Assembly (NCBI GenBank): GCA_001189275.1
Contig: CP012158.1
Coordinates: 620,001 to 684,000 of the forward strand
DNA length: 64,000 bases
Direction: 5' to 3'
Source: Pyrobaculum sp. WP30
GTDB lineage: Archaea > Thermoproteota > Thermoprotei > Thermoproteales > Thermoproteaceae
The position numbers were made by a program, and so were the translations under genes. The notes under the pieces were generated by a model. It was given only the letters and a program-made list of their open reading frames with translations. It was not told the DNA's origin and searched no databases. Shown here in pieces: positions 53,334 through 62,473 of the stretch. Positions within the stretch are counted from its first letter, which is position 1, and every line of letters starts with the position of its first letter.

Positions 53334-53389
53334 CGGTGATGACTCCGCTGAGCGTGGAGCCGTGACGCCGTTTTCAGCCGGCTGAGCGG
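53334..53389 (+). ncRNA. candidate C/D-box guide sRNA
   Basis: A perfect box C (GTGATGA, 53336-53342) lies about 24 nt downstream of the box ataatatatat (53309-53319). A D'-like CTGA follows, then a C'-like GTGACG and a terminal box D (CTGA, 53382-53385), with short GC flanks able to form a terminal stem. The first guide would be only 5 nt, so just the D guide (12 nt) looks usable. The region also contains a 12-bp palindrome (TCAGCCGGCTGA), which offers another explanation. Confidence 0.38.
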
Positions 53390-53440
53390 CAGGCCTCCAC
53401 GCATGGCTCAACAGTTTAATAGAGCCTTTACTGTGTGGAT

Positions 53441-54376
53441 ATGCTGTTTAGGGAGAGGAGGGGCGACGGAGCCAGGGCGTTGCGCGAGGAGTTGCGTAGG
53501 CCCGGCGTGGTTCTGGTTCCGGGGGTTTTCAACGCCTTGACAGCGCTTATGGCGCAGAGCCTTGGGTTCAAGGCGGTCTACGTGTCGGGGGCGGCCGTAA
53601 CCGCCTCCATGGCCTTACCCGACCTAGGCCTCATAACCATGGACGAGATGGTGAAGACTGTAAAATACATAGTAGACGCCGTGGATATCCCCGTCATCGT
53701 GGACATAGATACCGGCTACGGGGAGGCCCTCAACGTCATGAGGGCCGTTAGGGAGTTCGAGGCGGTGGGGGCGGCGGGGGTGCAGATAGAGGACCAAGTG
53801 ATGCCGAAGAAGTGCGGACACCTCAGCGGCAAGGCTTTGATCCCGCCTGACGAGATGGCGAAGAAGATAAGAGCCGCTGTGGAAGCCAGGAGGAACCCCG
53901 ACTTCGTCATCATAGCGAGGACAGACGCCGTGGGGGTGACAGGGTTTGAAGACGCCGTGGAGAGGGCACAGCTGTACCTAGAGGTGGGGGCTGACGTCAT
54001 ATTCCCAGAGGCCCTCCGGAGCGAGGAGGAGTTTAGGGAGTTTGCCAGCAGGATAAAGGCTCCGCTTTTGGCCAACATGACGGAGTTTGGAGTGTCTCCG
54101 CTTATACCGGCGAAGAAGCTGGAGGAGTGGGGCTACAAGTTCGTGATATTCCCCGTCACCGCGTTGAGGGTTGCCATGTATGCAGTCAGGGAGGTCTTCA
54201 GGACTATACTGGAGGAGGGCACCCAAGCCGTCTGGCTTGACAGGATGTTTACGCGTCGAGAGCTCTATGAACTGATTAGGTATTACGACTATGAAAAGCT
54301 AGATTCCGAAATTGCAAAAGCCGTGGACAATACTTATAATAAGCTTAAAGAGGGGGGCCGTGGACCGCGTAACTAA
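53441..54376 (+). CDS. prpB: 2-methylisocitrate lyase (isocitrate lyase/PEP mutase family)
   Basis: Cleaves 2-methylisocitrate to pyruvate and succinate in propionate degradation. Evidence: GVFNALTALMAQSLGFKAVYVSGAAV, the Mg-binding VIVDIDTGYGE, the active-site QVMPKKCGHLSGK with the catalytic Cys in KKCGH, and the C-terminal FPVTALRVAMYAVREVF. The ATG at 53441 is 26 nt from agtttaatag (53412-53421); GTG at 53435 is an alternative. It overlaps prpD by 17 nt, forming an operon. Confidence 0.93.
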   Translation: MLFRERRGDGARALREELRRPGVVLVPGVFNALTALMAQSLGFKAVYVSGAAVTASMALPDLGLITMDEMVKTVKYIVDAVDIPVIVDIDTGYGEALNVMRAVREFEAVGAAGVQIEDQVMPKKCGHLSGKALIPPDEMAKKIRAAVEARRNPDFVIIARTDAVGVTGFEDAVERAQLYLEVGADVIFPEALRSEEEFREFASRIKAPLLANMTEFGVSPLIPAKKLEEWGYKFVIFPVTALRVAMYAVREVFRTILEEGTQAVWLDRMFTRRELYELIRYYDYEKLDSEIAKAVDNTYNKLKEGGRGPRN

Positions 54377-55721
54377 GGTCTTAGCCGAATATACAAATGC
54401 CATAGACTTCTCCAAGGTCCCCGCCGAGACTCGGCACGAGGTTAAACGCAGAGTCATAGACTCGGTCGCGGTGGCCTTCGCCGCCTACACCGCAGAGCCT
54501 GTGGCGATTGCCAGGCGCGTTGCGTCTAGGTTTTCCCTCTCCGAGGGGGCACGTATAATGGGGACGCGTTACAGAGTGGCGCCGGACTGGGCCACGTTTG
54601 TAAACGGCCTCATGATCAGATACCACGACTACAACGACACATACCTGTCGAAAGAGCCGCTTCACCCAAGCGACTTGATCGCGGCCGCACTGTCTGCGGG
54701 CGAGTACGCAGACGCCAGGGGTACAGACCTTATTACGGCGATAGCTATTGGATACGAGGCTTCCGTCACTTTCTGCGACGGCGGCACCCTCAGGAGGAGG
54801 GGGTGGGACCACGTGAATTTCTTGGGCATAGGTAGCACGCTGGCCGCCGCCAAGCTTATGGGCCTAGACGTCGTTAAGACGCAACATGCCCTCGCCCTGT
54901 ACGCAGTGCCGCACGCCGCGATGCGCCAGACGAGAGTAGGCGAGTTGAGCATGTGGAAGGGCGCGGCAGCGGCAAACGCGAGCAGAAACGCCGTATTCGC
55001 CGCCCTGCTTGCGCGCGACGGATTCACCGGGCCCTACAAGCCTTTTGAAGGGGAGATGGGGTTCATCAGACAGCTGTTGCAGGGCGACCTCGACCTCTCA
55101 GTGCTGAGAAGCCTAGAGGAGCATAGGCCGCCGCGGCGCGTATTAGACACCTACATAAAGCCCTACCCCGTGGAGTACCACGCCCAGACCGCCGTGGAGG
55201 CCGCCTTGAAGCTGAGGGAAAAGGTAAGACTAGAGGAGATCGAGAAGATTAGGATAGACACCTACGAGGCTGCCTATACGATCATAGGGCCTAAAGACCC
55301 CGAGAAGTGGAACCCACACACAAAAGAAACCGCCGACCATTCGATTATGTGGGTAACCGCCGCCGCCTTTGTGTGGGGGCCCATAAAGATCCAGCACTAC
55401 AAAGACGTCAGAAACCCCGCCGTCTTGTCGCTTATGAAGAAGATGGAGGTGAACCTAGACCCGGAGCTCGACAAGCTGTACCCCCAAGCCTTCCCCACCG
55501 TTATTACAATAACCACGAGGAGCGGCGCCAAATACACGGAGAGAGTGGACTACGCCAGGGGCCACCCCAGGAACCCCATGACAGATAGAGAGCTGGAAGA
55601 CAAGTTTGAAGAGCTAACCAGAGACGCGTTGCCGGAGGAGACGAGGAAAAAGACGCTACAGATGCTCTGGAACCTAGAGAACTACGATGCCTCAGATGTG
55701 CTAGATACCTTAGCTCTGTAG
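54360..55721 (+). CDS. prpD: 2-methylcitrate dehydratase
   Basis: MmgE/PrpD-family dehydratase of the methylcitrate cycle. Signatures are RVIDSVAVAFAAY near the N-terminus, FVNGLMIRYHDYNDTYLSKEPLHPSDLIAAALSAGEYADARG, DHVNFLGIGSTLAAAKLMGLD and the C-terminal RNPMTDRELEDKFEEL. The frame opens at 54312, but the GTG at 54360 (VDRVTKVLAEY) gives the normal N-terminus, 453 aa. Second gene of the prpBD operon. The expected product of the pathway is pyruvate plus succinate. Confidence 0.93.
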   Translation: MDRVTKVLAEYTNAIDFSKVPAETRHEVKRRVIDSVAVAFAAYTAEPVAIARRVASRFSLSEGARIMGTRYRVAPDWATFVNGLMIRYHDYNDTYLSKEPLHPSDLIAAALSAGEYADARGTDLITAIAIGYEASVTFCDGGTLRRRGWDHVNFLGIGSTLAAAKLMGLDVVKTQHALALYAVPHAAMRQTRVGELSMWKGAAAANASRNAVFAALLARDGFTGPYKPFEGEMGFIRQLLQGDLDLSVLRSLEEHRPPRRVLDTYIKPYPVEYHAQTAVEAALKLREKVRLEEIEKIRIDTYEAAYTIIGPKDPEKWNPHTKETADHSIMWVTAAAFVWGPIKIQHYKDVRNPAVLSLMKKMEVNLDPELDKLYPQAFPTVITITTRSGAKYTERVDYARGHPRNPMTDRELEDKFEELTRDALPEETRKKTLQMLWNLENYDASDVLDTLAL

Positions 55722-56690
55722 TTACTTCTTTGCCTCAGCTTTCCAGTCCACGAGGGATGCGACAGGCTTCCCCTTCATTTTCATTACATACGCCGTTGCG
55801 GATAGGGCGGCCGCCACCCCCATCGCCGCTGATATGACTGCTTGTTTGTAGGGATACGCCACTATGTCCCCCGCGGCGAAGACGCCTGGCGTCTTGGTTT
55901 TCCCCTCCCAGTCTGCAATAATCTCGCCGCGTTCGTTCAAGTCCACCAGGTGGCGCACGAAGCCGCTTCTAGTCACGTAGCCAACCTCGACAAACACCGC
56001 CGCGACGGGAAGCTCCTGCACCTCTCCAGTCTTCTTGTTCCTCACCACCACGGCCTTGACCTTCGCGTCGCCTTTTATCTCCACCACCTCGCTGTTTGGC
56101 ATAAACACGGCCTTCCCCACTCGTTTGGCTTGTTCAATAAACTCCTCGTCGTGGATCGGCTTGTCGGAGGGGAATATCCAGTAAAACTTGTTGGCCACTG
56201 AAGACAGGATGGTAACTGGCTCTCTGGCTAAGTCGCCCCAGCTGACCAACGCCACGTCTTGGCCTTTGAAAAACGGCGCGTCGCATATGGTGCAGTAAGA
56301 CACGCCCCTGTTTTTGAACTTGGCCTCGCCAGGGACGTTGAGCTCCTTGGGAGTTTTCCCAAAGGCGAGGATCACGGCGAGGCTTCTGTACTCGTCGCCT
56401 CCTTCAGTCTTGACTACAAATACATCGCCTTCTTTCTCTATGGTCTTCACTTCGTCGAATATGATCTCGGCGCCGAACGTCTTTGCCTGTTGTTCCACGC
56501 GCTTGGCGAGCTCAGGCCCGGAAATCTTGGCGATGGCGGGGTAGTTCTCGATAAGAGTCGTCATGTTGAGCTGTCCCCCCAGGTCTTTGCTTATTACCAG
56601 AGTCTTGAGCCGTTGTCTCGCGGCGTAAAGCGCCGCCGAAAGTCCGGCGATGCCTGCACCTATTATTACCACGTCGTAATCGACTTGCAT
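55722..56690 (-). CDS. thioredoxin-reductase-like flavoprotein with altered NAD(P) site
   Basis: Two-domain FAD disulfide oxidoreductase. The FAD site is IIGAGIAGLSAALYAAR (9-25). The redox motif CTIC is at 133-136 (YCTICDAPFF), and the second FAD motif is TPGVFAAGDI. The NAD(P)-binding loop, normally GGGDSAxE, reads VSWGDLARE (149-157), and the following basic HRRxxFR motif is missing. Electron supply may therefore not be NADPH, as in some other archaeal members. The ATG at 56690 fits the minus-strand box aattaaaaata. Confidence 0.85.
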   Translation of the reverse strand: MQVDYDVVIIGAGIAGLSAALYAARQRLKTLVISKDLGGQLNMTTLIENYPAIAKISGPELAKRVEQQAKTFGAEIIFDEVKTIEKEGDVFVVKTEGGDEYRSLAVILAFGKTPKELNVPGEAKFKNRGVSYCTICDAPFFKGQDVALVSWGDLAREPVTILSSVANKFYWIFPSDKPIHDEEFIEQAKRVGKAVFMPNSEVVEIKGDAKVKAVVVRNKKTGEVQELPVAAVFVEVGYVTRSGFVRHLVDLNERGEIIADWEGKTKTPGVFAAGDIVAYPYKQAVISAAMGVAAALSATAYVMKMKGKPVASLVDWKAEAKK

Positions 56691-56825
56691 GGCAACCGCA
56701 GCGATGGTTATTTTTAATTTTTCAAGCGCCAAAGAGGTTGCGGCGGCTCTGGCGCGTGTCGTCGCCTGGCGGTAGCCGCATAATGTCAGATAAAAGCTTT
56801 TAAACAGTATTAATAAGCCGCATCA

Positions 56826-57302
56826 ATGTCTTCAAAGGAGCAAGAGGCGCAGAAGGGGAAGCAGGGGTGGATTACGCCTGCTGTCATCCCGCCGGAGGAG
56901 TGGGGCACCTTTAGATACCGAGGAAAAACCCTGGAGGAGTTGCTGAATATGTCGATGGATGAGTTTATTAAACTCCTCCCAGCACGCCAGAGGAGGAGTT
57001 TGAAACGAGGCTTGAAGCCTGAACATAGAAAGCTGTTGGAGAAAATCAGGAAGGCGAAGCGTTTGGCCGCCCAGGGGAAGAAGGTGACGATTAAGACCCA
57101 CAGCAGAGACATGATAATACTCCCTGAGATGGTGGGCCTCACGATCCAGGTCTACAACGGGATTACGTATATACCTGTGTTCGTATCGCCTTGGCACATA
57201 GGGCACTACCTCGGCGAATTCGTCCTCACTACAAAGGTCGTGCAACACGGCGAGCCCGGCCTTAAGGCAACAAGATCCTCACTACACATAGCCGCGAAGT
57301 GA
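56826..57302 (+). CDS. rps19: ribosomal protein S19
   Basis: Small-subunit protein binding the 16S rRNA head. The core [56 protein letters not shown] is characteristic. An archaeal N-terminal extension includes [17 protein letters not shown]. 158 aa. It lies outside the usual S10/spc cluster and is followed immediately by S17. Confidence 0.96.
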   Translation: MSSKEQEAQKGKQGWITPAVIPPEEWGTFRYRGKTLEELLNMSMDEFIKLLPARQRRSLKRGLKPEHRKLLEKIRKAKRLAAQGKKVTIKTHSRDMIILPEMVGLTIQVYNGITYIPVFVSPWHIGHYLGEFVLTTKVVQHGEPGLKATRSSLHIAAK

Positions 57303-57303
57303 T

Positions 57304-57741
57304 ATGACGGTCGTAAAGCTCCAGTCAAGGCCTAAAACCGGCGACGTCATCGCTCTGCCGCAGGGGAAGAAGATCCGTGTGAGAGACGTCGGCATCCCCT
57401 ACGTCTTGCCTCCAGCCGCCGTGTGCGACGACCCTCTGTGTCCCTGGCATGGGCATCTTAAGGTGAGGCTCAAGCTGTTGGAGGTCACGGTGGAGAAGGT
57501 GAGGATGCATAAAGCCGCCGTGGTGACACACGAGTGGGTTCAGTACATATCTAAGTACAACCGTTACGAGCGCCGCCGCAGGAGGATGAGAGTTAGGGTA
57601 CCTGAGTGCATAGAGGTGAAGCCGGGCGACAAGGTCATAATCGCGGAGACGAGACCTCTCTCGAAAACCATAGCGTGGGTGGTCGTAGGGAGGAAGGAAG
57701 ACGTAACGGAGTGGAAAGCCAAACACGAAACCCTTCAGTAA
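57304..57741 (+). CDS. rps17: ribosomal protein S17
   Basis: OB-fold small-subunit protein. The sequence shows DDPLCPWHGHLKVRLKLLEVTVEKVRMHKAAVVTHEWVQYI and CIEVKPGDKVIIAETRPLSKTIAWVVV. Crenarchaeal-type extensions bring it to 145 aa. One base separates it from rps19, and the xpf start follows its stop directly, so all three form an operon. Confidence 0.95.
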   Translation: MTVVKLQSRPKTGDVIALPQGKKIRVRDVGIPYVLPPAAVCDDPLCPWHGHLKVRLKLLEVTVEKVRMHKAAVVTHEWVQYISKYNRYERRRRRMRVRVPECIEVKPGDKVIIAETRPLSKTIAWVVVGRKEDVTEWKAKHETLQ

Positions 57742-58386
57742 GTGCAACCAGTAGTCCTCGTCGATACTAGGGAACACGCAGAGGAGGTTACACGCCACAT
57801 CAAGGAATCGGGTTGCGGGGTCGTAAAGACGAGGCTGGAGGTGGGCGACTACGTAGCCGGCAGATTCGTCTTCGAGAGGAAGAGCGCACGGGACTTCGTA
57901 AACTCGATTATAGACGGGCGACTCTTCGACCAGGCCGCGCGCCTCCGAGGAGCCGGGCTGAGACCCGTCATGGTGGTTGAGGGCAATTTGTGGGAAGAAC
58001 TCCGGTTTAGAAAGATCTCGCCCAACGCCGTCTTAGGCGCGCAACTTGCTCTCCACGGGATGGAGATAGGGGTCCTCTACACCGAGGACAAGGCACAGAC
58101 CGGGGCTCTCCTCTGTCTAGCCGCTAAAAAGGAGACAAAAAGCGGCGTCAAGACCCCCACTGTTAAGAAGAGGGGTGATATCAAGAGTCTCCAGATTGCG
58201 CTCCTGGCGTCGCTCCCCGGCATCGGCCCTAAACGCGCCGAGGAGCTTCTGAGAAAATACGGAACTCCGCTAAATGCGTTGCTCAACTACAAGTCGTGGG
58301 ATGTCGACGAGAAACGCCACGCCGTAATTAAGCGTGTACTCGAGACCCCCTTCGGCGCCTCCTCTTCGCTAGACGACTTCATGTAA
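57742..58386 (+). CDS. xpf: XPF/ERCC4-type structure-specific endonuclease (short form)
   Basis: Cuts branched DNA on the 3' side of flaps and bubbles. The nuclease domain has the metal motif GDYVAGRFVFERKSARDF (GDxxx-ERKxxxD) and VVEGN. A helix-hairpin-helix pair follows (LLASLPGIGPKRAEELLRKYGTPLNAL). The helicase domain of eukaryotic XPF is absent, as in Crenarchaeota, whose enzyme depends on PCNA. The C-terminal SSLDDFM has the look of a weak PIP box. The start is GTG, adjacent to the S17 stop. Confidence 0.93.
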   Translation: MQPVVLVDTREHAEEVTRHIKESGCGVVKTRLEVGDYVAGRFVFERKSARDFVNSIIDGRLFDQAARLRGAGLRPVMVVEGNLWEELRFRKISPNAVLGAQLALHGMEIGVLYTEDKAQTGALLCLAAKKETKSGVKTPTVKKRGDIKSLQIALLASLPGIGPKRAEELLRKYGTPLNALLNYKSWDVDEKRHAVIKRVLETPFGASSSLDDFM

Positions 58387-59449
58387 GCCAACGCCACTCC
58401 AGGCCGAGGTCCACCTCGTCTAGAACACAACGCGGCGGGTTTTCCAGCGTGGTCCTGAACACCTTGGCCAGCGGCGTGATGACCCGCCTCGTCCCCAGCA
58501 CATCCACAAGGGCGAAGAAGGGCTGGTAGCCCAGCCCCCACTCGTATCCATGCAGAAAACTCCACCAGATGGCGGCTGTCGCATTCGCCTCCTTCAACAC
58601 GGAGGCCATGGCGCATAGATATCGGTATCTCAGCTCCTCGTTTCTCGTCGCTATTCCGAACTCCGTCACGGCCAGCGGTGTCGGCGCCTTCACCTCCAGC
58701 AGACCCCGCGGCCTCAGCACAAACCTAAGCGCAAAGTCGTCATATCTCCCCACCACGTAGAAATTCACCGCGGTGTAGTCCATCTCCTTAAACATATCCA
58801 TATATTTCGAATTTTGCCTATTTAGAAAATAGAGCGCCGGCCTAATCAATATGTTCTTCGTTTCAAATCTAGTATATGAGTAGGTGAATGAGGCCTGCAG
58901 TCCATACGACTTCAACACGTCTCTTGCGGCCAGTATCGCCTCGTCTATTACCTGCGACGCCCTCTGCATGTGTCTCAGCGATAGAAACCCGAAGGGGGGC
59001 AGATCGCCCTTTACGTAAGCTAAAAACGTGTACATATTCGGCTCGTTGAAGACCAGCGCCACGTCTATCAAATCCCCGAGTTCCCTCGCCACGTATTCCA
59101 CGTAGGCGAGAAAACGCCTCCCCACCTCCCTAGACTCCCAGCCGCCGTATTTCCAGACCCACCTCGGGTTTGTGAAATGGTGGAGAGTAACCCAGCTCCC
59201 AAGCCCCCTCCGCCTTATGGAAGAGAGGTAATCGCGAAAAAGCCGAAGGGCTTCCTTGTCGTAGCGGCCCTCCGCCGGCTCTATCAACGCCCACTCTACC
59301 CCAGTCCGAAAGACGTCTAGCCCAATTCCTCTCGCTACGTCGAGGTCCTCTTCGTAAAAAAGCAGGTGGTAGGCCCCCGGCTCGTCCGGCATATCACACT
59401 TACAAAAACCGAAGTGTTGATAAGGCGATACCGCAGCGCCGATCTTCAC
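58379..59449 (-). CDS. short GH1-family beta-glycosidase
   Basis: TIM-barrel glycosidase related to archaeal beta-glucosidases/galactosidases. The acid/base Glu is in VFNEPNMY (about residue 136). The nucleophile Glu is in AVTEFGIAT, where most GH1 enzymes have TENG. LHHFTNPRW, with the conserved His, is also present. At about 356 aa it is far below the usual 480, so substrate-pocket insertions are missing. GTG at 59449 fits the minus-strand box ttattttta (59470-59478); GTG 59458 is the longer alternative. The end overlaps xpf by 8 nt. Confidence 0.83.
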   Translation of the reverse strand: MKIGAAVSPYQHFGFCKCDMPDEPGAYHLLFYEEDLDVARGIGLDVFRTGVEWALIEPAEGRYDKEALRLFRDYLSSIRRRGLGSWVTLHHFTNPRWVWKYGGWESREVGRRFLAYVEYVARELGDLIDVALVFNEPNMYTFLAYVKGDLPPFGFLSLRHMQRASQVIDEAILAARDVLKSYGLQASFTYSYTRFETKNILIRPALYFLNRQNSKYMDMFKEMDYTAVNFYVVGRYDDFALRFVLRPRGLLEVKAPTPLAVTEFGIATRNEELRYRYLCAMASVLKEANATAAIWWSFLHGYEWGLGYQPFFALVDVLGTRRVITPLAKVFRTTLENPPRCVLDEVDLGLEWRWLT

Positions 59450-59458
59450 ACTCCTCAC

Positions 59459-59682
59459 CAGCCACAGTCTAAAAATAATTTCCCACGAAGCTTATCGGCA
59501 CCTTCGTTTGGATACGCCTCTGAGCCCACACTGTGCAGGCGGGTCCTGCGGCTGAGCTTAGGAGGTTATGCGCCTCAGATATGCCTCGAGCCCTCAGTCT
59601 CCATTTCTTGGGGTGAGTTGGTACAGCCCGTTACAGCGGCGTAGTGGTCCTACTCTACGAGGTGTCCGTAAACTGAAGCCTT
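59459..59682. other. intergenic region of 224 nt, contents
   Basis: It contains the promoter of the GH1 gene at its left edge and short GC hairpins (gcagg/cctgc near 59535, ctgag/ctcag near 59550-59577). I see no convincing coding frame, guide-RNA boxes or tRNA. It may include the 3' untranslated end of the pgk-gap-usp transcript. Confidence 0.35.
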
Positions 59683-60108
59683 TTATCGCAGTATCAGGAC
59701 TGAGGTGTTGGCGGCAAGCGCTACGGCTACTGACGTGCTGTTATACAGCAAGGCAGAAGCGCCGTAGTAGCCGCGTGAGAGCAGAATCACCATGTCGTAA
59801 CTGTTTTCAGACAGCTCCTTTACGATTTCAGAAGCCACGGTCTCCCCCTCCCCAAGCTTCCTCACCTTGAAGGCATGTTTAACGCCTTTTCTACCCATGT
59901 ATTCCTCTACGGCGTTTTTCAGCTGCTCTGTGACAGGTTCGTTTTCGCTTGATGCAACATAGAGAAAGACTATGTCGGCGCCGTATCTCTCGCCGAAGTC
60001 CGCCGCGACGTTTAACAACTCCCTTAATCTCGCTGGGTTCATAGGGGATACGGGCACTAATATGCGGCGGAATTTATAAGCCAGCTCGTAGTAGGGCTCG
60101 TCAGGCAT
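59683..60108 (-). CDS. universal stress protein (UspA family)
   Basis: A 141-aa alpha/beta protein. It has the first strand [14 protein letters not shown], the second [14 protein letters not shown], and an altered ATP-binding-type C-terminus ([35 protein letters not shown]). The G2xG9xG(S/T) nucleotide motif is only partly kept (RGYYGAS, then NSTS). Third gene of the pgk-gap operon, overlapping gap by 8 nt. Confidence 0.83.
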   Translation of the reverse strand: MPDEPYYELAYKFRRILVPVSPMNPARLRELLNVAADFGERYGADIVFLYVASSENEPVTEQLKNAVEEYMGRKGVKHAFKVRKLGEGETVASEIVKELSENSYDMVILLSRGYYGASALLYNSTSVAVALAANTSVLILR

Positions 60109-61135
60109 ACACCTTACCGTCTGTGGATAATTTAAGTGTCTTGTCGGTCTTCTCGATAGACGTCCACTTGGGCAACGTCCCGAAGATTGCCCTTATGGCG
60201 TCTACGTTCTCCGGAACGACTATGCTTTCTTGGTGGACGCCGTACATCAAATAAAGCTCGTTGCCCCTAACAGTTACAGAGTCTCGGAAAAGTGCAACCT
60301 CGGGGAAGTCCGCCCTAGGCCTGCCGAGGTCTCTGGCGTACTCAATTATCTGCGCGAGGCTCTGGAAGCCGGCGCCGACGTCTGCCAGGTAGATGCGTGG
60401 GGTCTTGGCGAAGGCCTCTAACACGGCGTCTCTCGTATATGTGGAGTCCAGCTCTAGATATGCCATGTGCATGTGCATGATGGTGACCGGCACCGCCACC
60501 GCCATCGTCACTATGTCTATGTTCCTGAGTATGGTCTGGACGTCTGGGCCGTGGTGGCTGGGCACAGTCGCTGGGTTGGGCACCACGTCGTTTATAGGCC
60601 CCTTCTTATGCTCCTTCGGGTCGGCCCCCCTTCTCGCGATGAATACCCTGGCCTTTTTCACCCCCACGCCGTTTAGCAGAAGCGCCGAGAGGACTCTGGT
60701 TATGCCCGTGGTATTGCAACTGACGACCCTCACGTAGCGCCTCCCCCTAGCCTCTTCGTAGTTGGCGAGGGCGTTGAAGCTGACCTCGGCGACGTCGGCC
60801 TCCTCGCCGCCTTGGAAAATTACAGGTTTGTCAAACCTCTGGTAGTGCCTCTCCTTGTTCTCGCGCCCCACGTCCTCCGGCGTCGCGTCGATTATGATGT
60901 CTGAGATTTTCACCAAGTCCTCTATGGTGCCCGCGGGCTCTATGCCCGCCTTCTTGAACTTGTCTAACTTGTCCGGCAACGTGTAGACCGCGTAGCCGCG
61001 CGCTAGGGCCACCTTGGCCTCGTAATCCGGCGTTGTTTTCAGCACCCCCACTACCTTCATGTCGTCTTGGGCCGCCACAGCGTCGGCGATGCGCTTGCCG
61101 ATGGTGCCGTATCCTACTACGCCTACCCTTATCAT
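60101..61135 (-). CDS. gap: glyceraldehyde-3-phosphate dehydrogenase, archaeal type II
   Basis: Phosphorylating GAPDH, used mainly in gluconeogenesis in these organisms. The N-terminal Rossmann motif is [17 protein letters not shown]. The catalytic Cys is in [13 protein letters not shown]. Archaeal-specific segments include [35 protein letters not shown]. 344 aa. Coupled to pgk by a 4-nt overlap. Confidence 0.97.
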   Translation of the reverse strand: MIRVGVVGYGTIGKRIADAVAAQDDMKVVGVLKTTPDYEAKVALARGYAVYTLPDKLDKFKKAGIEPAGTIEDLVKISDIIIDATPEDVGRENKERHYQRFDKPVIFQGGEEADVAEVSFNALANYEEARGRRYVRVVSCNTTGITRVLSALLLNGVGVKKARVFIARRGADPKEHKKGPINDVVPNPATVPSHHGPDVQTILRNIDIVTMAVAVPVTIMHMHMAYLELDSTYTRDAVLEAFAKTPRIYLADVGAGFQSLAQIIEYARDLGRPRADFPEVALFRDSVTVRGNELYLMYGVHQESIVVPENVDAIRAIFGTLPKWTSIEKTDKTLKLSTDGKVYA

Positions 61136-62358
61136 GTCCAGAACTTCTTCGCGGATGTTAATAACACTTTTACCGCGGGCATCTCCTCGCCTCCTATCGT
61201 CTGGATGAAGGCGCGTCCGCCTGTCGACACGTGGTAGGCCTTGTCTATGACGCCGGCCTTCTCGGCCGCGAGTATGGTGTGCCCGCCGCCGAGTATGAGC
61301 CGTTTGTTCGCGGCTGATCTGAGCAACTCCGCGGTGCCCACTGCAAACTTGTCGTCTTCTATGTAGCCCATGGGCCCGCTGAAGATAACGATCTCGCTAT
61401 GTTCAATAACCTCTCTAAACAGCAGAACAGTGGACCTCCCGATGTCAAGCGGCGCTTGCGTGAGCGAGTACACATCTACGTCGATTCTGCCGTTTTGATT
61501 TACGGCGAAGTCTATCGGCGTTTGTACCTGCGACCCGTATTTACTCAGTATCTGCCGTGCCCTTTCTATATACGGCAAGTAACCACCCTTCTCTATCACC
61601 TGTTTCAAGGGGGCGCTCACTATGCCGTATTTCGCCACGGCAAAGACGAAGCCTACCAAGCCCCCCACCGCCGCCCTCTCCACAAGGCCGTTTTTCAGGA
61701 GTTGCTCCATGGCCTTCAAAGTGTCGGGGATCTTGGCGCCGCCAGCCACAAGCGTCACCCCCTTCCCCCGTTTCTCAAACACAGTGCTCAAGGCCCGGAG
61801 CTCCTTCTCAAAGACGGGGCCCATACACGACGGCATCACCGGTGGGAACCCCACGACGCTGGGCTGTGACCGGTGGGCCACCGCGAATCCGTCGAAGACG
61901 AAGTAGTCCCCAAGCGGCGCCAGCTTGCGGACTAGGAAGGTCTCGGCCTGCGCCTCCGGCACCCTCTCTATCACCTCCTCCGACAGCATCCTCACGTTTT
62001 CCAGCAGGAGTATCTCCCCGCCGCGTAGTTCCTTTATCTGCCTCCTCGCCTCAGGACCTGCTACGTCATCGACAAATTTAACGGGTCTCTCCAGGTGCTT
62101 CTCGAGGTAGGGCTTGTGTAACTCCAGCGACGTGAAGTCGTCTTGTCCAGGTCTGCCCTGGTGCGCAAGGACCACGGCGCGGGCACCTGCGTCTGAAACT
62201 AGGCGCAACGTGAAGGCATGGGCTCTTATTCTAAAATCATCAACTATTTTTCCATTTACAATAGGTGAATTTATGTCGATACGTATAAACAGTGTTTTAT
62301 CTTTTTTCAAGCATCTTTCTATGTTAACCAGCTGATCGATTACATCATTAAGTAACAT
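61132..62358 (-). CDS. pgk: phosphoglycerate kinase
   Basis: Interconverts 3-phosphoglycerate and 1,3-bisphosphoglycerate. Motifs are [24 protein letters not shown] (substrate), [24 protein letters not shown], the hinge [19 protein letters not shown], and nucleotide regions [31 protein letters not shown] and LILGGGHT. 408 aa. First gene of the operon; the ATG at 62358 is about 26 nt from the minus-strand box acttattaacc (62379-62389). Confidence 0.96.
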   Translation of the reverse strand: MLLNDVIDQLVNIERCLKKDKTLFIRIDINSPIVNGKIVDDFRIRAHAFTLRLVSDAGARAVVLAHQGRPGQDDFTSLELHKPYLEKHLERPVKFVDDVAGPEARRQIKELRGGEILLLENVRMLSEEVIERVPEAQAETFLVRKLAPLGDYFVFDGFAVAHRSQPSVVGFPPVMPSCMGPVFEKELRALSTVFEKRGKGVTLVAGGAKIPDTLKAMEQLLKNGLVERAAVGGLVGFVFAVAKYGIVSAPLKQVIEKGGYLPYIERARQILSKYGSQVQTPIDFAVNQNGRIDVDVYSLTQAPLDIGRSTVLLFREVIEHSEIVIFSGPMGYIEDDKFAVGTAELLRSAANKRLILGGGHTILAAEKAGVIDKAYHVSTGGRAFIQTIGGEEMPAVKVLLTSAKKFWT

Positions 62359-62473
62359 GTATTATCGTTTAACTGGGGTTAATAAGTGTTACTGACTACA
62401 CTCAGAATATAGACATATATATTCTATGTAGATAGAGCCCTCAACTGTTATTAAGACGACCCATGTGGGGGAC

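Noticed and set aside
59459-59682. Possible RNase P RNA or other structured RNA
   Set aside because: I looked for the conserved P4 core sequences of RNase P RNA and for C/D boxes and found none. Only short GC hairpins are present.
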